Positions 41,828 through 50,164 of a DNA stretch of 64,000 nucleotides are shown here, piece by piece. The notes under the pieces were generated by a model that was not told where the DNA came from, did no database searches, and saw nothing but the letters and a program-made list of their open reading frames with translations. Position numbers and translations under genes: made by a program. Positions within the stretch are counted from its first letter, which is position 1. Each line of letters opens with the position of its first letter. Origin of the DNA: Pseudobdellovibrionaceae bacterium (GTDB taxonomy: Bacteria > Bdellovibrionota > Bdellovibrionia > Bdellovibrionales > Bdellovibrionaceae); NCBI GenBank assembly GCA_019637875.1, contig JAHBUW010000012.1, positions 62,001-126,000 on the forward strand, read 5' to 3'.

Positions 41828-42096
41828 GCGGTCCCTTTCGCTAAAGAAGTTCTCAGTTGATGACGGTTCATTGTGGTGGGCGCGCGCTTGGCCAATCAAG
41901 CAAAAACTCCAGTTCCTTCATCGACTTGGATGCGAAGTTTGAAGCGCTTCGCGAGCGCCACTTTTCGGCCCGCGGGCGCGAGTTCGTGTTTCAAGCTGAG
42001 GCGTCTTGAAGTGAGACGTGTAAGCATCTGAAATTACAAACTTTAATTGGAGGCTTGTGGGGCGTCTTGGCGGCGAAAATTGCACCACCGAGGGGT
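41828..42096. other. Divergent intergenic region with a 10-bp palindrome
   Basis: This 269-bp stretch between the fadD and lipoprotein starts shows no gene. It contains the palindrome GAAGCGCTTC (41941-41950) within a longer partly symmetric GC-rich block and an A/T-richer segment at 42025-42045 that may hold the promoter for the lipoprotein gene. Confidence 0.4.
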
Positions 42097-43401
42097 ATGA
42101 AACCGAGCCGCGCGTTTTCCACATTTTGGTTCTTGGGATTGGGGCTTCTGCTCGCTCTCAATACCGGCTGCACGCCGAAGACCGAAATCGCGACACCCGT
42201 CGTGCCCGCGAAGAGCGCAAAAAAGGTGGTCGTGAAGACGCTCCGCCAAGCCGAGATGAAACCCGAAGACAAACAACTCAAAGACTGGGCGATCGAACTG
42301 AAAAAATCGCACGAGATCTTCCGCGAAGTTTGGGCGCACCTTTGGGAAGACCGTTTGCAGAATCCGATGTCGGTTTTCTTCGAGGTCGAGCGACTTCTGC
42401 AAACTCACAAAAATCCCGAGACCGGTCACTTTCAAGCGCGTCGGACCGAATGTCCCGCGAAGGCGAGTGAAGTGGAGTTCCTGCGCGACGCCGCGGGCGC
42501 GATTCAAGGCGGCGTATTTTACCGTTTGCCCTGTCGCGGAACCGAGCTGCTTTCGGGACGCACGGAAATCGCACGTGTGCATAAAAACGGTCGCCGTCAG
42601 ATGTGGAGCTTCGTGAACGAAGCGATGCCGCGCGCGGCGGGACAGAGTATGGCGTTTTTGCGTGAAACCACACGCTGTGTGTCCAGTCTGGATGAACGGT
42701 CGCGGATGACGGCGCTCGAGTGTCAAAACCTGGGGCAAAACCGCGATCTCGAAATGCACATCAACTTCTCGCAGTTCAGATATCAAAAGAATGCGGCCAC
42801 ACTCGTCGAGGTCGAAGGGAAGAAGTTCAAACTCTTGACGACGCCGGTCTGTGACAGTCCGAAGTTCTGTACGACGTTGAAGGTTCCCCTTGCGGGAACG
42901 ATTCAGGTTTTTGACGACACCGTGTCGGAGCAAGTGCGCCAGGAGCGCCTGCAGGCGATGCGCAAAAAGGAACGCGACGAAGAGGCGAAAGAGGCCTTGG
43001 AGCAGCATAAGAAAAACATCGCGGAACTTCAGAAAAATCCCCCGAAGATGGCGCCGGCCCCGGGGAGTCCTACTCCGTCGATGCCGTCCGGAGTGATTCC
43101 GGGGCAGACGTTGGGACACGGTCAGCTTCCTCCCGGCGTGGAGCCTCAATTCGGTGGCGACGCCTTTATCGGGAATGATCAAGCCGGACCGCCGAGCTTC
43201 TCGCCTCGACCCGTCGGTGCCGATGGCATCGCGGTGGACCCCGTCATGGAGTTCGAGCACGGCGAAGCGACGCCCGGCGTGGCGACGCCCGGCCCCCAAA
43301 TCCTTTCCGAGGAAGAGTACAATGCTCGTCTCGGTCAACCTGATGGCGGCGCCCCCGTGGAGCTGCCTCGCGAAGCCCATCACCAACCCATCGAGCGCTA
43401 A
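42097..43401 (+). CDS. Lipoprotein with Pro/Gly-rich tail, unknown function
   Basis: The protein has 434 residues. The lipoprotein signal is FWFLGLGLLLALNTGC (lipidated Cys near 24). Residues 40-280 form a globular domain with cysteines in TECPAKASE, RLPCRGTE, TRCVSSLD, LECQNLGQ, PVCDSPKFC. A Lys/Glu-rich coiled coil follows at about 285-325 (QVRQERLQAMRKKERDEEAK). The tail of over 100 residues is rich in Pro, Gly and acidic residues and is probably disordered. The ATG at 42097 has GAGGGG upstream. It is probably anchored to the outer membrane; no family recognised. Confidence 0.65.
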   Translation: MKPSRAFSTFWFLGLGLLLALNTGCTPKTEIATPVVPAKSAKKVVVKTLRQAEMKPEDKQLKDWAIELKKSHEIFREVWAHLWEDRLQNPMSVFFEVERLLQTHKNPETGHFQARRTECPAKASEVEFLRDAAGAIQGGVFYRLPCRGTELLSGRTEIARVHKNGRRQMWSFVNEAMPRAAGQSMAFLRETTRCVSSLDERSRMTALECQNLGQNRDLEMHINFSQFRYQKNAATLVEVEGKKFKLLTTPVCDSPKFCTTLKVPLAGTIQVFDDTVSEQVRQERLQAMRKKERDEEAKEALEQHKKNIAELQKNPPKMAPAPGSPTPSMPSGVIPGQTLGHGQLPPGVEPQFGGDAFIGNDQAGPPSFSPRPVGADGIAVDPVMEFEHGEATPGVATPGPQILSEEEYNARLGQPDGGAPVELPREAHHQPIER

Positions 43402-43402
43402 G

Positions 43403-43443
43403 GCGCGGGTCACGCCGCAGTGAGCTTGCGCGGGTCACGCCGC
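43403..43443. repeat. 16-bp direct repeat between two genes
   Basis: GCGCGGGTCACGCCGC occurs at 43403-43418 and again at 43428-43443, a 25-bp period. It lies immediately after the lipoprotein stop and about 60 nt before the peroxiredoxin start. It may be a duplicated regulatory site or a slippage product. Confidence 0.6.
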
Positions 43444-43500
43444 GACATCCCTATACGTCACGGGGAAGTCGGCTTAATTTTGGGGGTGGAGGCTCACCCC

Positions 43501-44148
43501 ATGGCAAAAAAGAAAAGCGCTTCGAAAAAGACCCGCCCGAAGGCCGCAAAAAAAGCGGTGAAAAAAACCACGAAAAAGAAAAGCGTGCGCAAGGCCGCGA
43601 CGGTGAAGAAAACCGCCAAGAAAAAGGCGGCCCCCGCGAAGGCCGGCAAGGCCATGGCGAAAACATCCGTCGCGAAGCCCGGCTACCGTGGACCCGCGAT
43701 CGGCGCGATGGTTTCGGACTTTGCGCTGCCCGCCACCGGCGGTGAATTCCGTCTCTCCACGCACAAGGGACAAAAGATCGTCCTCTATTTTTATCCGAAA
43801 GACGCGACTCCCGGTTGCACGCTGGAAGGTCACGATTTTTCGAAACTCAAAAATGATTTCGCGGCCGCCGGCGCGGTGGTGATGGGTGTTTCGCGCGACG
43901 ATATGAAGTCGCACGAAAAATTCAAAGCCAAAGAAGGCTACAGCGTCGATCTCATCTCGGACGTGAACGAAGAACTTTGTCAGATCTTCGACGTCATCCA
44001 AGAGAAGAACATGTACGGCAAAAAGGTCTTGGGCGTTGAGCGCAGCACCTTCTTGATCGACGCGGACGGAAAGCTGGCGAAAGAGTGGCGGAAAGTCTCT
44101 GTGCCCGGCCACGCCGCGGAAGTCCTGGAAAGCGTCAAAGCTTTGTGA
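43501..44148 (+). CDS. Peroxiredoxin (Bcp/PrxQ type) with histone-H1-like N-terminal tail
   Basis: The protein has 215 residues. Residues 1-58 consist almost wholly of Lys, Ala, Thr and Ser in repeats such as AKKAVKKTTKKKS and VKKTAKKKAAPAKAGKA, like the tails of bacterial histone-H1-like proteins. Residues 63-215 are a thioredoxin-fold BCP domain: VSDFALPATGGEFRLSTHKG, YFYPKDATPGCTLEGHDFSK with the peroxidatic Cys, and RSTFLIDADGKLAKEWRKV. The resolving Cys five residues after it in E. coli Bcp (GCTTEAC) is replaced (GCTLEGH). The tail could bind DNA, RNA or acidic surfaces and localise peroxide removal. The ATG at 43501 has GGGGTGGAGG upstream. Confidence 0.92.
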   Translation: MAKKKSASKKTRPKAAKKAVKKTTKKKSVRKAATVKKTAKKKAAPAKAGKAMAKTSVAKPGYRGPAIGAMVSDFALPATGGEFRLSTHKGQKIVLYFYPKDATPGCTLEGHDFSKLKNDFAAAGAVVMGVSRDDMKSHEKFKAKEGYSVDLISDVNEELCQIFDVIQEKNMYGKKVLGVERSTFLIDADGKLAKEWRKVSVPGHAAEVLESVKAL

Positions 44149-44155
44149 GTGCCCC

Positions 44156-44794
44156 GTGAGCTGGATCGACATCAGTCCCATCATCAGCGAGCGCCTCGGC
44201 GTTTTCCCCGGAGACACGCGCTTTTCGCGCGAGATTTTGCTCGACTACGCGAAGGGGCACAATCTGCGCTTGTCCGCGGTGAAAACGACGCTGCATCTGG
44301 GAGCGCATGCGGATAGCGTGGGGCACTACCATCGCGATGGCGGGGGCGTGGATCAGCGCGATGTGGGGGCTTACCTCGGAACCTGTCAGGTCGTGCACGT
44401 AAAAACGGGGCAAGGCCGCATTCAGCTCCAAGATGTCGCGGGGCTCGTCGTGAAAGCGCCGCGCGTGCTTTTTCGCACGGACTCGTTCCCGGATCCGGAT
44501 CATTGGAACTCGGATTTTCGCAGCTTCTCTCCGGAGGTGCTGACGTTTTTGGCCGATCACGACGTGAAGCTCGTCGGCATCGATACGCCGAGCGTGGACC
44601 CGGAAGACTCGAAGGCTCTGGAAAGTCACCAGATCCTGCACGCGCGCGGGATGGCGGTCCTGGAAGGACTCGTGCTGACGCAGGTCGGGGAAGGACTTTA
44701 CACGCTGATCGCGCCGCCGCTCTTGATCGAGGGCGCGGACGCGTCCCCCGTGCGGGCGCTTCTGCATCCGCAGGCCGGGCTGATTCCGGAATAA
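44156..44794 (+). CDS. kynB: Cyclase-family metal hydrolase, KynB-like kynurenine formamidase
   Basis: The protein has 212 residues, the KynB length. It contains the cyclase-family metal motif TLHLGAHADSVGHY (H-x-G-x-H-x-D), VVHVKTGQGRI, and LVGIDTPSVDPEDSKALESH, with the SHxxLHxxGM-type segment SHQILHARGMAVLEGL. KynB hydrolyses N-formylkynurenine to kynurenine and formate in tryptophan breakdown. That assignment is supported by the tryptophan 2,3-dioxygenase gene about 2 kb away. It begins with GTG 8 nt after the peroxiredoxin stop. Other cyclase-family hydrolases are possible. Confidence 0.85.
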   Translation: MSWIDISPIISERLGVFPGDTRFSREILLDYAKGHNLRLSAVKTTLHLGAHADSVGHYHRDGGGVDQRDVGAYLGTCQVVHVKTGQGRIQLQDVAGLVVKAPRVLFRTDSFPDPDHWNSDFRSFSPEVLTFLADHDVKLVGIDTPSVDPEDSKALESHQILHARGMAVLEGLVLTQVGEGLYTLIAPPLLIEGADASPVRALLHPQAGLIPE

Positions 44795-44844
44795 CCCGGC
44801 GCGCGGGCGTGGTCCGCGCGGAATTTTCCCGTTACGCTTGATCG

Positions 44845-46689
44845 ATGCGTTCTTTGTTCGCTTTTCTTCTTTTGACGTTCGCGGTCGCGTTGCATCTGCA
44901 CGCGCGGGTCGAGGACGGGGTCCTTCTCGTGATCGACGATCCGCGATTGCTCGCGGCTCTCGAAGAGAAGGGATTTTCGGCGCCCGAAAAGATTGAAGGC
45001 GCGAAAGTCACGCCCGCGCATCTGCAGTCCTGGTCCGCGAAACCCTTTTACGACTCCATCCGCAAACAGCTCGTCACCGATCTCCAAGAGGTGAAGGCGG
45101 GGGACCGCGCCCTTGGCGTCACGATGGCGAACGGGCACCGCCTGTTCAACGGCGAGTGGCTCGCGAGCCCCGACGCGCGTTTCGATCTGGTCGGCGTCGT
45201 GAATCGTCTGGACCGCGCCTCTTTTTATCGGGCCACCGACGAGGGGGCCTGCGGCGAGATTCGTTTCATCTACCGGTTGAGCTACACCCGGCGCATGAAA
45301 AATCTCGAAGGCGTCATGGAGACCGTCTACACGCGGCTGCCGATGACGTTGAACGTGGTGTACTGGGCCCCGGGCCCGGACTGTCAGGGAACCGCGAAGT
45401 TGTGGCTGCGCGCGGGCGAGCCGAAACTCGCCGACGTGGACGCGCTGCTCGCCGGCCCCCTGAAGCCCGCGCTTTTTCCGATTCAAAAACTCAAAAGCGT
45501 CGAGATCAATCTGCAGTCCGTGCGTTGGCCCTCGACGATCCGGCCGGATTTGGGCGGGCACGCCGAGTACATCCTGCGCGTTTTTCACCGCACGGGCGGG
45601 AAGTTCGTGCCTGCGGGACTTGAGAACACCCCGGACATGGCGCGGCCGTCCTTGGGGGCGGATCTGAAAAAACACCTTCGGCAAAACGAGGTTCGTCAGG
45701 CCTTCGACGAAGGGATCGCGGTCTTACCCGAAAAGTTTCTGGCCAAACGCGCGACCTCGGTCGCCTTCTACGGGCAAAGTCGCCAGGCGAACCGGCCCTT
45801 CGAAAAATTCCTGACCGAAAAAGACGTTCGCGATCTGGTCTACGACGGCGCGAAGTTCGTGAAGTCGCCGGCGGGTTACGTGCGGCGACTGAACGAGATG
45901 TCGTGCATGGGCTGCCACCAAGGTCGCTCGATTGCGGGCTTTCATTTCGTCGGCATCGACGCTCCCGGCACGCATCCGGCGAACGCGATCAAGGTTTCGC
46001 ACTCGGCGCATCTGCTGCTCGACCTGCCCCGGCGTGCGGCTTTCGTGAAGGCCGTCGCGGGCGGCACCGGCGCGGATCCCGCGCGTCCTTTCGCCGAGCG
46101 GGTCGAAACCGCGAAGGGCGGTTACGGCGAGCACTGCGGACTCGGGAACGATCCGACGTTCAAGGCGTGGACCTGCGAAAAGGGACTCGAATGCCGACTG
46201 GAGAGCGGTCCCGCGAACGGCTCGCCGGTGGGCGTATGTCTACCGCCGCGCGGACGCGTGGAGTTGGCGCGCTCGGGCGATCCCTGTGATCCGGGCCGGA
46301 TGACCCAGAACTTCAACGCCCATAAGGATCGTCTGACCGACAAAAAAATCGAAAATTGCGGCGAGCACCGCGGCTGCTTCGCGGCCGGCGAAGGTTTCCC
46401 GGGCGGTCTTTGTTTCGGGGATTGCGATAAACTCGAAAGCGGCGAGGCCTGCGGTCTGATCGCGGTTTACGGTTTCAACGAATGCCTGTTTCAGGGAAAG
46501 CTCTTCACCGATTGCCTGAAGAACCACACGGGCCCGATCTCACTTCGCAAATGCGACGAAAATACCCCGTGCCGCGACGATTACATCTGCACCGGCACGG
46601 CCGAGGGCCCGGGCACCTGCATCCCACCCTATTTCCTGTTCCAGCTCCGCCTGGACGGCCACGTCAAACCCGTCTCCCGCGAAAGGTAG
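44845..46689 (+). CDS. Exported c-type heme protein with Cys-rich C-terminus
   Basis: The protein has 614 residues with signal peptide MRSLFAFLLLTFAVALHLHA. A single heme-attachment motif, MSCMGCHQGRS, lies near residue 353. The N-terminal half is conserved-looking but unassigned (FDLVGVVNRLDRASFYR, GACGEIRFIYRLSY). The last 190 residues carry many cysteines in short modules: CGLGNDPT, CEKGLECRLE, GDPCDPG, CGEHRGCF, LCFGDCDK, NECLFQGKLFTDC, CDENTPCRDDYIC. This disulfide-rich, secreted, mono-heme architecture suggests a cell-surface or periplasmic redox or binding role. It lies between kynB and kynA, but a part in kynurenine metabolism is not shown. Confidence 0.7.
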   Translation: MRSLFAFLLLTFAVALHLHARVEDGVLLVIDDPRLLAALEEKGFSAPEKIEGAKVTPAHLQSWSAKPFYDSIRKQLVTDLQEVKAGDRALGVTMANGHRLFNGEWLASPDARFDLVGVVNRLDRASFYRATDEGACGEIRFIYRLSYTRRMKNLEGVMETVYTRLPMTLNVVYWAPGPDCQGTAKLWLRAGEPKLADVDALLAGPLKPALFPIQKLKSVEINLQSVRWPSTIRPDLGGHAEYILRVFHRTGGKFVPAGLENTPDMARPSLGADLKKHLRQNEVRQAFDEGIAVLPEKFLAKRATSVAFYGQSRQANRPFEKFLTEKDVRDLVYDGAKFVKSPAGYVRRLNEMSCMGCHQGRSIAGFHFVGIDAPGTHPANAIKVSHSAHLLLDLPRRAAFVKAVAGGTGADPARPFAERVETAKGGYGEHCGLGNDPTFKAWTCEKGLECRLESGPANGSPVGVCLPPRGRVELARSGDPCDPGRMTQNFNAHKDRLTDKKIENCGEHRGCFAAGEGFPGGLCFGDCDKLESGEACGLIAVYGFNECLFQGKLFTDCLKNHTGPISLRKCDENTPCRDDYICTGTAEGPGTCIPPYFLFQLRLDGHVKPVSRER

Positions 46690-46766
46690 CGCCTACCATC
46701 CGGAAGGTACCTGCTACTTTCCGAAAGGTAGCAGGTACCTTTCAGAAAGTAGATGCTACCTTTTTT
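46685..46766. terminator. Cluster of mutually exclusive hairpins ending in a T-tract
   Basis: A small hairpin, GGTAG-CGC-CTACC (46685-46697), is followed by a large imperfect stem: AAGGTACCTGCTACTTTC (46704-46721) with GAAAGGTAGCAGGTACCTT (46723-46741). The right arm's AAGGTAGCA (46725-46733) can pair instead with TGCTACCTT (46754-46762), which runs into TTTTTT. The region separates the convergent c-heme and tryptophan dioxygenase genes. It acts at least as a terminator; the alternative pairings resemble an attenuator or a mobile REP-like repeat. Confidence 0.6.
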
Positions 46767-46768
46767 CG

Positions 46769-47848
46769 CTAGTAGTGGAACGACATCCGCTTTTGCAGTT
46801 CGGCGGGGAGTGGCGGGATCTGCGAGCGCGGGATCAGGAAGGTGGCCAGGTTGAAGAGGTCGCCGTAGATTTTGTGCTTTTCGGTGGCCGAGCGCAGATA
46901 GTCGTGGCCCGAGGTGCCGCCGGTGCCGATCTTGCGGCCGAGCATCCGGTGCGCCATCAGCGCGTGTTTGTAGCGCCACTCGGTCATCTTTTCGTCGATG
47001 TTCTGCAGAACCCGCAGCAGGCGGAAGGGTTGTTGCAACGCCGGTTCGTCGCGGTAGATCTGGACGAAGAGGGCGCCCTGCAGGCCCTTCAGGCCCATAC
47101 GGAAGTAGCCCTGCTCTTGCAGCTTCGCGTATTCGGCGGGTTCGAAGATCGAGCGGAAGGTTTTCAGAGACGCTTCGATCTGCGCGCGGGTCCGGGCTTT
47201 GGTTTCGTCGTTCAAGTGGGTCGCGCTGTCCACCAGCTGCAGGTCGCCCACGAGCAGCTTTTCGACCGCTTCGCGGTAGGTCTTCCAGAATTCGAAGTCG
47301 CCGTCTTTCAAGAAGGGCGTGCGCGCGAGCCATTTTTCGACGGCGTCGAAAAGGCTGTCGCCTTCGAGCATCTTCAGCATGCGGGTCTGCTCTTCGGGTT
47401 TCAGGGCCGCGTGGAAGGGCGTGCCGTTGAAGACCAGGCGCTGTTCGCTGCGCAAACCCAAGAGCGTTTCAATGGCGCGCCACTGGAAGCTCTGAAAACC
47501 GCTCGCCGGGAAAAGCGCGTCGCGGAAGTCCATGAAATCGAGCGGCGTCATCGTTTCGAGGACATCGATCTGCTGGTTGATGAGCTTCTGGATCTCGAAA
47601 ATGCGTTCAAGGCGCGCGCAGGCGAGACCCATCTGCGATTCGTGGACGTCTTCGCCACGGAAGATTTCGAGCACGGATTCCAGTTCCCACAGAATCTGGC
47701 GGAACCACAGCTCGTAGGTCTGGTGGACGACGATGAAGAGCATTTCGTCGTGCGCTTTCAGGCCGAACTCGGGGCCGCGCGGAACTTGAGAGCCCAAGAG
47801 CGAGTTCAGTTTCAAATAGTCGTAGTAAGTGACCGCGGGGTACTTCAT
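46769..47848 (-). CDS. kynA: Tryptophan 2,3-dioxygenase
   Basis: The protein has 359 residues. It is a heme enzyme that opens the indole ring of L-tryptophan with O2 to give N-formylkynurenine. Motifs are MLFIVVHQTYELWFRQILWE near the N-terminus (distal His and substrate residues), MTPLDFMDFRDALFPASGFQ, and the substrate/heme region KIGTGGTSGHDYLRSA near residue 320. Several hundred residues of all-helical sequence match family length. Its ATG overlaps the stop of the arginase-like gene upstream, so those two are coupled. With kynB nearby, this makes the first two steps of the kynurenine pathway. Confidence 0.97.
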   Translation of the reverse strand: MKYPAVTYYDYLKLNSLLGSQVPRGPEFGLKAHDEMLFIVVHQTYELWFRQILWELESVLEIFRGEDVHESQMGLACARLERIFEIQKLINQQIDVLETMTPLDFMDFRDALFPASGFQSFQWRAIETLLGLRSEQRLVFNGTPFHAALKPEEQTRMLKMLEGDSLFDAVEKWLARTPFLKDGDFEFWKTYREAVEKLLVGDLQLVDSATHLNDETKARTRAQIEASLKTFRSIFEPAEYAKLQEQGYFRMGLKGLQGALFVQIYRDEPALQQPFRLLRVLQNIDEKMTEWRYKHALMAHRMLGRKIGTGGTSGHDYLRSATEKHKIYGDLFNLATFLIPRSQIPPLPAELQKRMSFHY

Positions 47849-48819
47849 GTTTTCGGGCTCCCTTGGCGCTTGAGGACTTCGTGAATCGAAGAGTGAATCA
47901 TCAGGGCCGCCACGCGCGATGTGCGGTTGTCGACATCATGCGGAGGCGAGACCTCGTAAATCCCCAGTCCCTTCACGTCGAAATGAGTGAAAAGCCAGGG
48001 CCACAAAAGCTGCAGATCGCGCACTTCCAGGCCCGAGGCGTTCGGCGCCGAACAGCCGGGCGCTTCGCTCGAGCGCAAGCAGTCGATGTCGAGGCTGAGA
48101 AACAAAGGACGACGCGGAGCGGGCTCAAGAACCCCGGCGAGACTTTCTTTCAAGCCGTGCTGCTGGATCTCTTCCAGGCTGACGACGCTTGCGCCATTTT
48201 GCAGCGCCCACTCCCAGTGAAAGGGGCTGTTGCAATGATTCTGAAGTCCGACCTCGACGAAGTCGAAGGTGTCGGGGAAGGCCTCGATCAAACGCCGAAA
48301 CGGCGTGCCGCTCGTCGGGCCCCGGTCGAGGGGGCGCACGTCGAGGTGCGCGTCGAAATTGATGACGATGGGTTTTTCGCCGCCGTTTTTGGTGAAGGCG
48401 TCCAGAAAGCCCGCGGCGTCGGGATAGCCGTAGTCGTGACCGCCGCCGAGCGTGATCAAAAAACTTCCGCGCTCTTGGTGGTGGGCGGCCGCCGCTTGGC
48501 GCAGCAGTTCCCCGCGATCCCCGAGTCTCATGCCGTCGAAGACCCAGTCGCCTTGATCGCGCACCAAGCAGGTGCGTGGCCAGCTGCGGGCGGGCGTCAT
48601 GCGGTAAAGGCACAGACGGATGGCTTCGGGGGCGAGGGCCGCTCCGGGGCGTCCGCCGTTCAGGCGAATTCCCTCATCGTCGGGATAGCCCCAAAGTGTC
48701 GCGACCTCGGGACCTAGATCCTCAAGCGTGAATTCGCCGAGGCGTGGGTCCTCGGGGTCAGACCGCGAGAAAAAGAGTTTTTCATCACACGGCTGCAAAA
48801 AAGAGTTGGGGTCTGTCAC
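47845..48819 (-). CDS. Arginase-fold (ureohydrolase) protein coupled to kynA
   Basis: The protein has 324 residues. The binuclear metal site of arginase/agmatinase/formimidoylglutamase enzymes is intact: ITLGGGHDYGYPD, INFDAHLDVRP (D-x-H-x-D), and SLDIDCLRSSEAPG (D-x-D). These enzymes cleave guanidino or formimino C-N bonds. The sequence looks nearest the formimidoylglutamase/HutG branch, but no hut genes are nearby. A 4-nt overlap with kynA ties it to tryptophan degradation. A formamide- or formimino-type substrate related to that pathway is an inference. Confidence 0.88.
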   Translation of the reverse strand: MTDPNSFLQPCDEKLFFSRSDPEDPRLGEFTLEDLGPEVATLWGYPDDEGIRLNGGRPGAALAPEAIRLCLYRMTPARSWPRTCLVRDQGDWVFDGMRLGDRGELLRQAAAAHHQERGSFLITLGGGHDYGYPDAAGFLDAFTKNGGEKPIVINFDAHLDVRPLDRGPTSGTPFRRLIEAFPDTFDFVEVGLQNHCNSPFHWEWALQNGASVVSLEEIQQHGLKESLAGVLEPAPRRPLFLSLDIDCLRSSEAPGCSAPNASGLEVRDLQLLWPWLFTHFDVKGLGIYEVSPPHDVDNRTSRVAALMIHSSIHEVLKRQGSPKT

Positions 48820-49442
48820 GGATTCTTTCGCACCAGTTCGAGCGGTTTTTCAAACGCGCCCGTGTCGAGGTTGATGAATTGCAGAACCAGACGCTCGCGC
48901 TCGATCTTCATCGTCGCGATCGAAACCGACTGCGCGCCCGAAACGAAAATCTTCCAGCGGCTGCCGGTGTCGGGCGCGACGCTGTAGTCGAACATCGCCA
49001 CGCGGTCGTAACCGAGCGTGCGGGGATTGAAGATGCTGAGCGTATTGTAGGATTCGAACGTGACCAGGGCCCGGTCCTGCTTGGAGTGCCAAGGGCCGAG
49101 CAAAGAATAGAGGCCCACGAAGTCGACCGTTTGGACCAGGAAAACGGTGCCGAAGAACTCGCCTTGGCCCTGATAGAAATCCTGATCGGCGAGGCGCTCG
49201 AGATTGCGTTTGGCTTCTTCCGTGGAGGGACGCATCTCGAAGAGCGCGGTGGACTCAGGCAGCTGCAGATAGCGTGCGCCTTCCTTCACCTTCACGACGC
49301 CCGTCACCGACGCGGCGTGGGCGAAGGCGCTCAAGCAAAACACCGCGATCCAACTTGTCAGTCTCGTCAGTGCCCAATTCCAGAATGAGGAACCTCGGCG
49401 GGCAGTTACGCTCCGGAGGCTCAAGTCGAGCTTCAACTTCAT
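48816..49442 (-). CDS. Exported protein upstream of the arginase-like gene
   Basis: The protein has 208 residues. A long N-region precedes a hydrophobic segment, LTSWIAVFCLSAFAHA, ending at a likely cleavage site near residue 43. The mature domain has VTGVVKVKEGARYLQLPEST, FGTVFLVQTVDFVGLYSLLG and WKIFVSGAQSVSIATMKIER, mostly beta-strands; no family recognised. The stop overlaps the next ATG by 4 nt, so this gene leads a three-gene run with the arginase-like gene and kynA. The start at 49442 is uncertain; in-frame alternatives reach 49460. Confidence 0.55.
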   Translation of the reverse strand: MKLKLDLSLRSVTARRGSSFWNWALTRLTSWIAVFCLSAFAHAASVTGVVKVKEGARYLQLPESTALFEMRPSTEEAKRNLERLADQDFYQGQGEFFGTVFLVQTVDFVGLYSLLGPWHSKQDRALVTFESYNTLSIFNPRTLGYDRVAMFDYSVAPDTGSRWKIFVSGAQSVSIATMKIERERLVLQFINLDTGAFEKPLELVRKNP

Positions 49443-49576
49443 AAAGCCCACCATGAACACCGTGATTCCGAAAGGGGGTCAATCCTGAACGTATAACTTG
49501 GCGCATTACGTCTGTTCATTTTCCTCGGTGATTTCAAGATTTCTGTTCATAATAGAAGCACCAGGAGGGTTTGGTA

Positions 49577-50155
49577 ATGACCGACTTTGTCCGAGAACTC
49601 GAGAGAGTTTATCCGGCGACAGTCAAATCGCTGCGGCGTGCTGATCAGGAAGATCTCATCCACCAGTTTGAAAATTTCTTGATGGAAGACCTCTCGGGCG
49701 TCTCAGAGCCCGCACGTTGGCTTCCGCTGTTTCTGAAGACCCGGGCCGTTCCGGGTAAAATCTTGCAGGCTTCGGAGTGGGAGTGGGCTCACTTCGTCTG
49801 TCAAATTGTCGACTACGGTCGTCGGCCCCTGGATCCGGGGCAGATCCACATCAATCCGTCGATGCAGTTCATCGAGCTGCACGAGTCCGTCCCCGATTTG
49901 CGGCGGGACTCGGGTCTTTACGGAATTTTTGTGTTCGGGAACCGCGTGCACTCGCGCCAGTTCGCGTTGGGCGAGGCCCTGCTTCTAGAGACCCTTCATG
50001 AAGATCGTAAGTTCAGTCGTTCGCAGCTGATCGAGGCGGCACGGATCGAAGCGCAGTCGTGGCCCCAGCTTCAAGCTGTCGACTGGGATTCTTTGTTGAA
50101 TGAAATGACGGTGGCGGGCGTCCTGACGGAGTCGCCTCCGGCAACCACACCCTAG
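49577..50155 (+). CDS. Hypothetical cytoplasmic protein, 192 residues
   Basis: The start is fixed by AGGAGGG at 49563-49569, 7 nt before the ATG at 49577. No signal peptide or membrane segment is present. The sequence alternates helices (FVRELERVYPATVKSLRR, LIHQFENFLMEDL) with a central beta-containing part, HINPSMQFIELHESVPDLRR. The C-terminal region, SRSQLIEAARIEAQSWPQLQ and LNEMTVAGVLTESPP, resembles a winged-helix or protein-interaction module but matches no family I know. It is followed after 9 nt by the outer-membrane barrel gene and probably shares its promoter. Confidence 0.6.
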   Translation: MTDFVRELERVYPATVKSLRRADQEDLIHQFENFLMEDLSGVSEPARWLPLFLKTRAVPGKILQASEWEWAHFVCQIVDYGRRPLDPGQIHINPSMQFIELHESVPDLRRDSGLYGIFVFGNRVHSRQFALGEALLLETLHEDRKFSRSQLIEAARIEAQSWPQLQAVDWDSLLNEMTVAGVLTESPPATTP

Positions 50156-50164
50156 GAGGGGCGG

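Noticed and set aside
42043-43413. A 456-codon minus-strand frame opposite the lipoprotein gene
   Set aside because: The plus-strand gene has a ribosome site and a lipoprotein signal. The opposite product has neither.
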